A stretch of 59,638 nt of DNA from assembly GCA_015057825.1 (NCBI GenBank), contig SVDN01000014.1, forward strand, positions 1 to 59,638, read 5' to 3'. Shown here one piece after another: positions 18,532-25,084 of the stretch (its first letter is position 1; the number at the start of each line of letters is the position of its first letter). A program made the translations under genes and the position numbers. Below the pieces are notes generated by a model. That model was not told the DNA's origin, made no database searches, and saw only the letters and a list, made by a program, of their open reading frames with translations. This DNA comes from Lachnospiraceae bacterium. GTDB lineage: Bacteria; Bacillota; Clostridia; Lachnospirales; Lachnospiraceae.

Positions 18532-18581
18532 AAAATAAAAACAGGCATTGTAGCTTAAGTTGCAATGTCTGTTTTTATTTT
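18532..18581. terminator. Bidirectional intrinsic terminator
   Basis: A 19-bp stem with one G-T pair (18532-18550 with 18563-18581) is flanked by AAAATAAAAA and TTTTTATTTT, giving U runs in both directions. It ends the surface-protein gene from one side and the small membrane-peptide gene on the minus strand from the other. Confidence 0.85.
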
Positions 18582-18663
18582 GGAAGCTAAAGGCGGCTGA
18601 ATCTTTTTTCATTATGTGTTAAAATGATTTGGGAATAAAGCTTGAGTTATATTATAATAAGCA

Positions 18664-18768
18664 TTAGTTTGGAAGAACGCAGCTTGCAATGATTATGGCG
18701 ATGCCCGTGATTGCTGCGAAAACTTCCATGTGGTTGAATTTTGAAATTGATTTGGTTGTTTTTTTCAT
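18664..18768 (-). CDS. Small membrane peptide of 34 residues, unknown function
   Basis: A short minus-strand gene below normal size cut-offs. ATG at 18768 is preceded by AAAAAGGAG with an 8-base spacer, a near-ideal ribosome site. The product has a basic start (MKKTTKSISKFNHM) and one hydrophobic helix (VFAAITGIAIIIASCVLP) ending in PN. It resembles in layout, but not detectably in sequence, small holin-like or type I toxin peptides. The minus-strand transcript would end at the bidirectional terminator at 18532-18581. It is divergent from a Fur-family gene, whose start lies 170 bases away, and might be regulated by it. The gene call rests on the ribosome site, the terminator and the peptide's clear membrane pattern. 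Confidence 0.65.
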   Translation of the reverse strand: MKKTTKSISKFNHMEVFAAITGIAIIIASCVLPN

Positions 18769-18940
18769 AATTGATACTCCTTTTTGGTGATTTATGTTTG
18801 ATATCTTAAAAATTTGGAATTAATAAATTCACTTAATTTCTTAACTTGATAGGAGTATACAAAAATAAAAGTCCTATAAGTTGGACAATTAAAAACGGCT
18901 ATGATGTGTTAAAAGAATTATCTGTTTGCGGAGAAGAAAT
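18769..18940. promoter_or_regulatory. Divergent AT-rich promoter region
   Basis: This spacer between the small membrane peptide (minus) and the Fur-family gene (plus) is very AT-rich and must hold promoters for both. No perfect Fur/Zur/PerR box was recognised. Short candidate elements such as TTGATAGGAGTATACAAAA lie around 18846-18865. Confidence 0.35.
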
Positions 18941-19390
18941 ATGAACACAGGAAAAGTATATAAAACAAAACAAAGAGAAGTGGTGTTCGAATACCTTGTA
19001 AAAAATAAGGGAAACGGACTTACAATTGACGAAATATATGAAGGCCTGAAAAGTGAAGGCGTGGAAATAGGAAAAACCACGGTTTATCGCTGTCTGGACA
19101 AGTTGGTAAAGGACGGAGACGCCAGAAGATATGCCGCAACAGACGGAGGTGCGGGAGCAGCCGCAACCTTTCAGGTAAACGAAGCCGGGGGCAATTGTAA
19201 TCACCATTATCACCTGAAATGCTTAACTTGCGGTAAGATACTTCACTTGGAATGCGACGAGATGGCACATATAAACCTGCATATAGCAAAAGAACACGGC
19301 TTTGTGGTGGATTTGCAAAAGACGGTTTTGTACGGGTATTGTAAGACATGCAGCAAGAATCTTACAAAGGATACACAGATTAAATTGTAA
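18941..19390 (+). CDS. Fur-family metalloregulator
   Basis: A 149-residue metal-dependent repressor. Residues 1-80 form the winged helix (KTKQREVVFEYLVKNKG, IGKTTVYRCLDKLVKDG). Residues 85-149 carry the metal and dimer site: HHYHLKCLTCGK with one CxxC, ECDEM, HGF, and CKTC as the second pair of the structural zinc site. I start at the ATG 7 bases after GCGGAG rather than at an upstream TTG. Fur, Zur and PerR cannot be separated with confidence from sequence alone. A run of small residues (DGGAGAAATF) replaces the usual short linker. It converges with mgtE across a shared terminator. Confidence 0.92.
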   Translation: MNTGKVYKTKQREVVFEYLVKNKGNGLTIDEIYEGLKSEGVEIGKTTVYRCLDKLVKDGDARRYAATDGGAGAAATFQVNEAGGNCNHHYHLKCLTCGKILHLECDEMAHINLHIAKEHGFVVDLQKTVLYGYCKTCSKNLTKDTQIKL

Positions 19391-19404
19391 GAGTTATGAA
19401 ATAA

Positions 19405-19450
19405 AAAAGTCTTAAGATTTGAATTTTGAAATTTGAATCTTAAGACTTTT
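19405..19450. terminator. Bidirectional terminator between fur-like gene and mgtE
   Basis: A perfect 15-bp stem AAAAGTCTTAAGATT (19405-19419) pairs with 19436-19450, with A/T tails at both ends. It lies between two converging genes. Confidence 0.85.
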
Positions 19451-19457
19451 ATTATTG

Positions 19458-20819
19458 TCAGTAAAGCAGTAAAACCGCGATGGTTGCAAACACCAAAAGC
19501 GATACGCTGTCCAAAACCGTTGTAATAAGCGGAGACGCCATAACCGCCGGGTCAAAGCCGATTTTCTCCGCCAAAATAGGAAGGAGAGAACCTACGATTT
19601 TTGCGATTATTACCGTAATCAAAATGGTAATGCTTACAACCAAGCTGGTGCTGAAAATGAAATTACCTTGAATAGCACCTTGTATCAATGCTTTTATCAT
19701 ATTGGCAACCGCAAGGGTCAAACCGCAGAAAAAAGCAACTCTTACTTCTTTAAACAAAATTCTGAATGTATTTTTAAATTCGATTTCCCCAAGTGAAAGA
19801 GCACGAATGACCGCAACCGAAGACTGACTTCCGGAGTTGCCGGCGGTACCCGTTATCATCGGAATAAAGGCCGACAAGCTAAAAAGCGTTAAGGTGGCTT
19901 CAAAATGTGTAATGATAAGCTGGGTAAAAAGTGCGCTTAACATAAGGAATAAAAGCCATGGAATACGAGCTTTCCATGTTTCGAAAACGCCGGTCCTGAG
20001 GTATGGTTTGTCAGATGGTAACATACCGGCCATTTTCTCGATATCTTCCGTAGCCTCTTCTTTGATGACATCGATAGCATCGTCGATTGTAACTATACCT
20101 ACAAGTCTGTTTTCGTCGTCAACAACGGGAAGGGCGATAAGGTCGTATTTCTGGATGATATCCGCCACATCTTCCTTATCGGTATGGGTATTAACGCTAA
20201 TAGGTTTGTCATTCATGATATCGTCGATAAGGGCGTCTTCCTCCGCAAGCAGAAGAGAGCGGGCGGTGACGATACCAATAAGCTTTCTGTTTGATTTGGT
20301 AACGTAGCAGGTGTAAATGGTCTCTTTGTCGATACCCGTACGTCTTATGCGTTTGAGGGCTTCGTAGGCGGTCATGTCTCGACGCAGGCTTACATATTCC
20401 GTCGTCATAAGAGAACCGGCAGAGTCCTCCGGATATTTAAGGATTTCGTTAATCTGTTTTCGGGTTTCCGGCTCGGAGTTGATTAAGATACGCTTAACAA
20501 CGTTAGCCGGCATTTCCTCAAGCAAATCCACCGTATCATCAAGGTAGATTTCTTCAAGAACTTCCTTAAGTTCGTTATCGGAAAAACCTTTGATCAAGTG
20601 CTCTTGAGTTTCGGGTTCCATCTCCACGAAGGTGTCGGCACCCAGCTCTTTCGGCAAAAGTCTGAAAAGGACCGGAAGTCTGTTCATGGGAAGTTCGCCG
20701 AACAAATTGGCAATATCCACGGGATTCATTTCAATAAGTAAATCTCGGATTTCCGAATATTTCTTTAATAGAAGTAAGGCGTTGATTCTTTCGATGATGT
20801 CGATTTCTTTTTCTTCCAT
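19458..20819 (-). CDS. mgtE: Magnesium transporter MgtE
   Basis: A 453-residue Mg2+ channel of the inner membrane, counted from the ATG behind AAAGGAGG rather than from an upstream extension. It has the MgtE_N superhelix (about 20-125), two CBS domains (about 130-255, with TAYEALKRIR and IAHAD-like nucleotide-site residues), a connecting helix, and five membrane helices at 280-450 (TGTAGNSGSQSS pore motif, DPAVMASPLITT end). The cytosolic domains close the pore when Mg2+ is high. The short upstream region shows no recognisable M-box leader. It is convergent with the Fur-family gene and divergent from the zinc-finger lipoprotein. Confidence 0.95.
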   Translation of the reverse strand: MEEKEIDIIERINALLLLKKYSEIRDLLIEMNPVDIANLFGELPMNRLPVLFRLLPKELGADTFVEMEPETQEHLIKGFSDNELKEVLEEIYLDDTVDLLEEMPANVVKRILINSEPETRKQINEILKYPEDSAGSLMTTEYVSLRRDMTAYEALKRIRRTGIDKETIYTCYVTKSNRKLIGIVTARSLLLAEEDALIDDIMNDKPISVNTHTDKEDVADIIQKYDLIALPVVDDENRLVGIVTIDDAIDVIKEEATEDIEKMAGMLPSDKPYLRTGVFETWKARIPWLLFLMLSALFTQLIITHFEATLTLFSLSAFIPMITGTAGNSGSQSSVAVIRALSLGEIEFKNTFRILFKEVRVAFFCGLTLAVANMIKALIQGAIQGNFIFSTSLVVSITILITVIIAKIVGSLLPILAEKIGFDPAVMASPLITTVLDSVSLLVFATIAVLLLY

Positions 20820-21008
20820 GATATGACCTCCTTTCCGATAGCTTATCTTTGATTTGGGCATGAGCCTAAATCGGTACAAAAATTATAACACTAAATTGTC
20901 GGAATTTTCAACAAAATTTGCGCAACTTAAAAGTATTATTTACAAACATACTAAACTATCGGATAATAGAAACAGGAAGTTGTTTTGATTATGAAATGGG
21001 GTTACTGT

Positions 21009-21959
21009 ATGAAGTCTTTAAAAAAGTTTATTATCTTACCATTATGTCTGATATTTGCGTTATCATTTGCGGCTTGCGACTTGGGCCCAAAATCCGATGA
21101 AAACGAAACTAAAGCGGAGGCGCTGACCAAGGAAGAAAAGCTTAAGAATGCGCCTACCGGTTATGAATATGCTCTTCAGATAGATATAAATCCGTCCTTT
21201 CTTTTATACATAAGTAATGAAGCAATAATAGGATTTAAGTCTTTAAATGATGATGCAAAGTCGATTGAAAAGGAAATACCATGGGAGGGTCGAGGATACA
21301 AAGATGTATTGGTTGACATAATTTCCGTGGCGAAAAATAAAGGATTTCTCAAAGAAGGCGAAGATATTAAATATACGGTAATTGATAGCAATTTACCAAA
21401 AGAAAATGTAAATGACTTTCTTTCCTTGGTGCACGAAAGAAACGATGAAATTGCAAAGGATTTAAATATAGAAATCACAGCTGTAACCGAAATTGACAAA
21501 AGCATTGAATTTAGCGATAATCCGCAGCCTGAAAATAATCAGAGCACCGAAGAAGTAAGATTTGCGGAGGACGGAACATGCCTAATCTGCGGCGGTACCG
21601 GCTCTGTTGCCTGTGAAAGATGCGGAGGCACGGGGCAAGAAGTTTGTGATATGTGTGGTGGCGACGGCTGGGTAACGGAAGAATGTCCGGTGGTTTGCGA
21701 AGGCTGCAATGGTACGGGACAGTGCGTTCATTGCAATATGACCGGTAGGATAAATGATAATTTATGCCATTGGTGTCATGGGAATCCATACGATTGCGGA
21801 GGCTGCCATGGCAGCGGTGTATGTCCGAATTGTCAGGGTACGGGATGGAAAACCTATTATTGTGGTAGGTGCGATAATGACGGCCTTAAGGATTGTACCG
21901 GTTGTAATGCTACGGGGTTGGCTGTGTGCTACGCCTGCGGGGGAGTAGGACATAGATAG
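21009..21959 (+). CDS. Lipoprotein with RsgI-like domain and DnaJ-type zinc fingers
   Basis: A 316-residue surface lipoprotein, with lipobox LSFAAC and Cys at about 19. The start at 21009 has GGGG 7 bases upstream; an in-frame ATG at 20985 would add 8 residues. Residues 45-165 read YALQIDINPSFLLYISNEAIIGF, then LNDDAKSI and an ISVAKNKGFLKEG helix. This is the pattern of the RsgI anti-sigma middle domain (DINPS, N-D-A). The last 120 residues hold about eight CxxCxG(x)G motifs, as in the DnaJ cysteine-rich zinc-binding domain (CGGTGS, CGGTGQ, CGGDG, CNGTGQ, CHGSG, CQGTGW, CGGVGH). I know of no family with this pairing. No sigma factor gene is adjacent. A zinc-binding or redox role outside the membrane is inference. 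Confidence 0.7.
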   Translation: MKSLKKFIILPLCLIFALSFAACDLGPKSDENETKAEALTKEEKLKNAPTGYEYALQIDINPSFLLYISNEAIIGFKSLNDDAKSIEKEIPWEGRGYKDVLVDIISVAKNKGFLKEGEDIKYTVIDSNLPKENVNDFLSLVHERNDEIAKDLNIEITAVTEIDKSIEFSDNPQPENNQSTEEVRFAEDGTCLICGGTGSVACERCGGTGQEVCDMCGGDGWVTEECPVVCEGCNGTGQCVHCNMTGRINDNLCHWCHGNPYDCGGCHGSGVCPNCQGTGWKTYYCGRCDNDGLKDCTGCNATGLAVCYACGGVGHR

Positions 21960-21960
21960 T

Positions 21961-22203
21961 TACTTAGCATCACCAACTATTCATTCGCAATCCGCTTCGC
22001 TTCTTGCTCATGATAGTTGGGACGCGATTAAAATTGTTTCGTAAATAAGGATACTTAGCATCACCAACTACCACTCACAATACTTCGTATTGTTCGTGAT
22101 AGTTGGGACGCAATTATCATTGCTAAAAATAAAGAGAATATACCGGCTTTCATGCAAGCATGAGCCGGCATATTCTTTTATTTTTTGATGCTAAGTATCC
22201 TTA
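21961..22203. repeat. Structured intergenic repeat island with 18-bp inverted ends
   Basis: Two copies of a hairpin unit start with TACTTAGCATCACCAACTA (21961-21979 and 22052-22070) and end with TGATAGTTGGGACGC (from 22011 and 22097). In each, CCAACTA pairs with TAGTTGG around a variable middle containing CTTCG. Copy 2 is bounded by a perfect 18-bp inverted repeat: TAAGGATACTTAGCATCA at 22046-22063 and its reverse complement at 22186-22203, enclosing a terminator-like hairpin. The whole could fold as one large structure or be a small non-autonomous mobile unit. Confidence 0.7.
22131..22186 (+). terminator. Terminator-like hairpin inside the repeat island
   Basis: AGAATAT and CCGGC (22135-22147) pair with GCCGG and ATATTCT (22164-22176). 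An inner CATG/CATG step and CAAG loop follow, and TTTTATTTTTT comes after. It probably ends transcription from the zinc-finger lipoprotein gene. Confidence 0.75.
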
Positions 22204-22228
22204 TGCTACACATTTTAAAATTTGTAGT

Positions 22229-22257
22229 TTGTCTTTTTTTATCTTTGCTTTTATAAT
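22229..22257 (+). promoter_or_regulatory. Strong sigma-70/A promoter of the radical SAM gene
   Basis: TTGTCT (22229-22234) and TATAAT (22252-22257) are separated by 17 bases. Transcription should begin near 22264, leaving a leader of about 120 bases before the ATG at 22383. Confidence 0.7.
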
Positions 22258-22263
22258 GTAAAA

Positions 22264-22344
22264 CAATGATTAAGGTGTGCGAAGTTTATACCATATATTG
22301 TAGTTTAGAGTGGGTATGGCACACAACAGGCGAAAGCCTTTTTA
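22264..22344 (+). ncRNA. Candidate cis-regulatory RNA leader of the radical SAM gene
   Basis: The leader contains nested stems. GTGTGC (22275-22280) pairs with GCACAC (22319-22324), and ATACC (22288-22292) with GGTAT (22313-22317), around an internal loop (GAAGTTT) and a 20-base apical loop. Three bases later AGGC-GAAA-GCCT followed by TTTT (22328-22343) forms a short terminator-like hairpin. This aptamer-then-terminator layout is typical of riboswitches. It matches no class that I recognise. The terminator stem is only 4 bp, so strong control by termination is uncertain. Confidence 0.4.
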
Positions 22345-22382
22345 GTTAAAAGTTTGGTTTAATCAGTGATTGGAGGACAAAT

Positions 22383-23840
22383 ATGAACAGACTTACTTAT
22401 GCAGCAGCAAGAAAAGCTGTAAGCGTAGCAATCGATGTAGCACTTAAAAAAGTAGAAAAAGACAGAGATAAAGCTCTTTGCGATTTGGTTAGCCTTATTG
22501 CTAACTACATGAAAGGCGATCAGATTCCTTTCAAAGCAGAAGATATCAATGCTATCATCATGAATAAAGAATCTTCAATGAGACAGTTCATTGACAGAGT
22601 AATTGATGAAGTTGATCATGAAGTACTTAAGAAAATGTTCTTAAACCTTGGTTTTACAGCATTCTTCCACGGTGCTAAAAAAATCAGAAGAAGTAGAGAA
22701 AAATATCAGTGTAATGTACCTTGGTTAATCATCATGGACCCAACAAGTGCATGTAACCTTCACTGTACAGGATGCTGGGCAGCAGAATACGGTAACAAAC
22801 TTAACCTTACATTCGAAGAAATGGACAGCATCGTTAAACAGGGTAAAGAACTTGGTACATACTTCTACCTTTTCACAGGTGGCGAACCACTTGTAAGAAA
22901 AGCAGATCTTATTAAACTTTGCGAAAAACACAATGACTGTGCATTCATGTCATTTACAAACGGTACATTAATCGACCAGGCTTTCTGTGATGAAATGAAG
23001 AGAGTTGGTAACTTAATGCTTCAGATCTCACTTGAAGGCGATCCATCAGCAAACGACCTTCGTCGTGGTGAAGGTGTATACGGTAAAGTTATGGCTGCTA
23101 TGGATTTACTTAAACAGAACGGTCTTATCTTCGGTACATCAGTATGCTACACAAGCAAGAACTATGAATCGGTTACAAGCGATGAATTCTTTGATCTTAT
23201 CAAGAACAAAGGTTGCCGTCTTGCTATGTACTTCCACTATATGCCTGTAGGTAAGAATGCAGATACATCACTTCTTCTTACACCTGAGCAGAGACTTGTT
23301 ATGATTGACAGAATCCGTTCAAGAAGAAACCTTACAACAGGTCGTGGTATCTTCGCTATGGACTTCCAGAACGACGGCGAGTACGTTGGCGGATGTATTG
23401 CAGGTGGTAGAAACTACTTCCACATCAACGCAAACGGTGATTGCGAACCATGTGTATTCATCCACTACTCAGATTCAAACATCAGAGAAAAAACAATACT
23501 TGAAGCTCTCCAGAGCCCGTTATTCCAGGCATACAGAGACAACCAGCCATTCAACAACAACCACTTAAGACCTTGCCCAATGCTTGAAAACCCTGAAATC
23601 TTAGGCAAGATGGTTAGAGAAACAGGTGCTCATTCAACAGAAATGATTGAAGCAGAATCACCTGAAGATTTGGCAAGAAAATGCATCCCATATGCAAACA
23701 GCTGGAAACCGACAGCAGAAGATCACTGGAATACACATACTCATGTTAAGAAAAAATATGAGAACTACAAGAAAGATTCAGAAACACACAAACTTCTTGA
23801 TGCAGACGCAGCAGATGGTGTTGATGAAGAAGCTATCTAA
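22383..23840 (+). CDS. Radical SAM/SPASM-type enzyme, substrate unknown
   Basis: A 485-residue radical SAM enzyme. The N-terminal 110 residues are helical and lack the cluster. The core has the SAM-binding CNLHCTGC (Cys about 120-127) followed by FTGGEPLV and LQISLEGDP. A C-terminal SPASM-like region has cysteines in GGCIAGG, CEPC, RPCPM and KCIPY that could hold extra Fe-S clusters. Codon choice is more biased than in neighbouring genes (AAA, GAA, CTT, ACA dominate), and the promoter is strong, so it is probably highly expressed. Relatives act on peptides, cofactors or lipids; the neighbourhood gives no clue. It is monocistronic with its own terminator. Confidence 0.85.
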   Translation: MNRLTYAAARKAVSVAIDVALKKVEKDRDKALCDLVSLIANYMKGDQIPFKAEDINAIIMNKESSMRQFIDRVIDEVDHEVLKKMFLNLGFTAFFHGAKKIRRSREKYQCNVPWLIIMDPTSACNLHCTGCWAAEYGNKLNLTFEEMDSIVKQGKELGTYFYLFTGGEPLVRKADLIKLCEKHNDCAFMSFTNGTLIDQAFCDEMKRVGNLMLQISLEGDPSANDLRRGEGVYGKVMAAMDLLKQNGLIFGTSVCYTSKNYESVTSDEFFDLIKNKGCRLAMYFHYMPVGKNADTSLLLTPEQRLVMIDRIRSRRNLTTGRGIFAMDFQNDGEYVGGCIAGGRNYFHINANGDCEPCVFIHYSDSNIREKTILEALQSPLFQAYRDNQPFNNNHLRPCPMLENPEILGKMVRETGAHSTEMIEAESPEDLARKCIPYANSWKPTAEDHWNTHTHVKKKYENYKKDSETHKLLDADAADGVDEEAI

Positions 23841-23884
23841 TTAAGAACGATAAGTCTTATAAAACAGTTACAAAAATATAATGG

Positions 23885-23915
23885 AAAATACCGTCCGGAA
23901 GGGCGGTATTTTTTT
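23885..23915. terminator. Intrinsic terminator between the radical SAM gene and lacI-type gene
   Basis: A 12-bp stem AAAATACCGTCC / GGGCGGTATTTT-type (23885-23896 with 23901-23912, T-G pair) has a GGAA loop and seven T residues. It lies between convergent genes. Confidence 0.88.
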
Positions 23916-23924
23916 GTTCAAAAA

Positions 23925-24950
23925 TCAATTAAGCAAGTGGGAAAAACGTTTTATAAGCTTTGTATTAATCTCCAACTTCGAACTGTGGAAGGACTTGGTT
24001 TCGATTTGTTTTATAAGCTGACTTGCAGCGCTTTGGCCGATAAAAAGTCTCGGAACATCCATTGTGGTTAGGCCGGGCTCTATGATTTTGCCTTCCGAAA
24101 TATTATCAAATCCCACTATTGAAATATCTTCGGGAATTCTAAATCCGCGTAATTTAAAGGCTTTCATTGCGCCTATTGCGATTACATCATTGTCCGCAAA
24201 ATAGCATTTGGCGGTTTTTACACCGTCGTCCAATAATTCCAACATGTCCGCCATGGCATCATCGATGGAAGGGGAAAGACTGTGTATAATCGAGCGTGAC
24301 TTTGAAAAGCCGTTTTCTTTTATAGCTTGGAAATAGCCTTCTTCTCTGGCGGAAAAGTTGTAAATGGGATAACTTGATTTAAGATAGCCCGGTTGACTTG
24401 CACTGATTCCGATTAAAAAGTCGGTGGCTGTATAAGCACCTTGGCGATTATTGATTAAAACGCTATTGCAAGGCAAAGATTCAAAGTAGCTGTCCAATAA
24501 AGTTATCGGAAAGTTTAGATTAATAAACTTTTCGCATATTTCTTTTTTGATTTCCGTTCCCACGAGAATGATTCCCAAACAATCTCCGCCTCTTATATCG
24601 GAAAAGCAGATGTCCAAATCGTCGGTTTTTTCGTTAAATTGAATCAAGCGAGTTTTGATTTTCTTTTTGTTGCATTCACATTTAATTCCTTCATATAATT
24701 CGTCAAATATTGGAGTATAGGAAAGAATGGCATTGCTGGTTTTGTAAAACACCACAAAAATGCTGCCCCTAATCTCCTCACTTGCTTTTATTTTCGAAAA
24801 GTCATAACCTTCTTCTTCGGCGGTCTTTATAACAAGTTGTCGGGTTTTGTTGCTAACTCCCGCTTTGTTGTTTAGTGCCATGGAAACGGCGGTGGCGCTT
24901 AAACCCAGTTTCTTTGCGATTTCTTTTGCTGTAACGGACATATTCTTCAC
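23925..24950 (-). CDS. LacI-family transcriptional repressor of the sugar operon
   Basis: A 341-residue LacI/GalR-type repressor. The N-terminal helix-turn-helix and hinge are clear (VTAKEIAKKLGLSATAVSMALNN, GVSNKTRQLVIKTAEEEGYD). Residues about 62-335 form the sugar-binding domain (GIILVGTE, VSIVGFDNISE, TTMDVPRLFIG). The proposed start is GTG at 24950, which has AGGAT at a suitable distance; an in-frame ATG three codons later is the alternative. It faces away from the five-gene operon across 130 bases containing palindromic AATAAAGT motifs, the usual position of its operator. Confidence 0.93.
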   Translation of the reverse strand: MKNMSVTAKEIAKKLGLSATAVSMALNNKAGVSNKTRQLVIKTAEEEGYDFSKIKASEEIRGSIFVVFYKTSNAILSYTPIFDELYEGIKCECNKKKIKTRLIQFNEKTDDLDICFSDIRGGDCLGIILVGTEIKKEICEKFINLNFPITLLDSYFESLPCNSVLINNRQGAYTATDFLIGISASQPGYLKSSYPIYNFSAREEGYFQAIKENGFSKSRSIIHSLSPSIDDAMADMLELLDDGVKTAKCYFADNDVIAIGAMKAFKLRGFRIPEDISIVGFDNISEGKIIEPGLTTMDVPRLFIGQSAASQLIKQIETKSFHSSKLEINTKLIKRFSHLLN

Positions 24951-24967
24951 TTTTAATCCTTTTTAAA

Positions 24968-25023
24968 AATAAAGTAAAAATAAAGTAAAATTCACTTTAT
25001 TTTATATATAAATAAAGTTTATT
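24968..25023. promoter_or_regulatory. LacI operator cluster between regulator and sugar operon
   Basis: AATAAAGT occurs at 24968, 24979 and 25011. The central site is a palindrome, AATAAAGT-N7-ACTTTATT (24979-25001). The last site is nearly symmetrical, AATAAAGTTTATT (25011-25023). Repeated half-sites between a LacI gene and its probable target operon suggest cooperative binding that controls both directions. Confidence 0.65.
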
Positions 25024-25084
25024 TGTACTTATATTAATACTAAAGAAGAAATAAGTAAAGATTATATTAAATCAGGAGGAAGAT

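Noticed and set aside
20820-20984. M-box (Mg2+) riboswitch before mgtE
   Set aside because: The leader is short and none of the conserved M-box blocks were seen.
21961-22116. CRISPR array from two repeat copies
   Set aside because: The repeated part surrounds the variable part as a hairpin, there are only two copies, and no cas genes.
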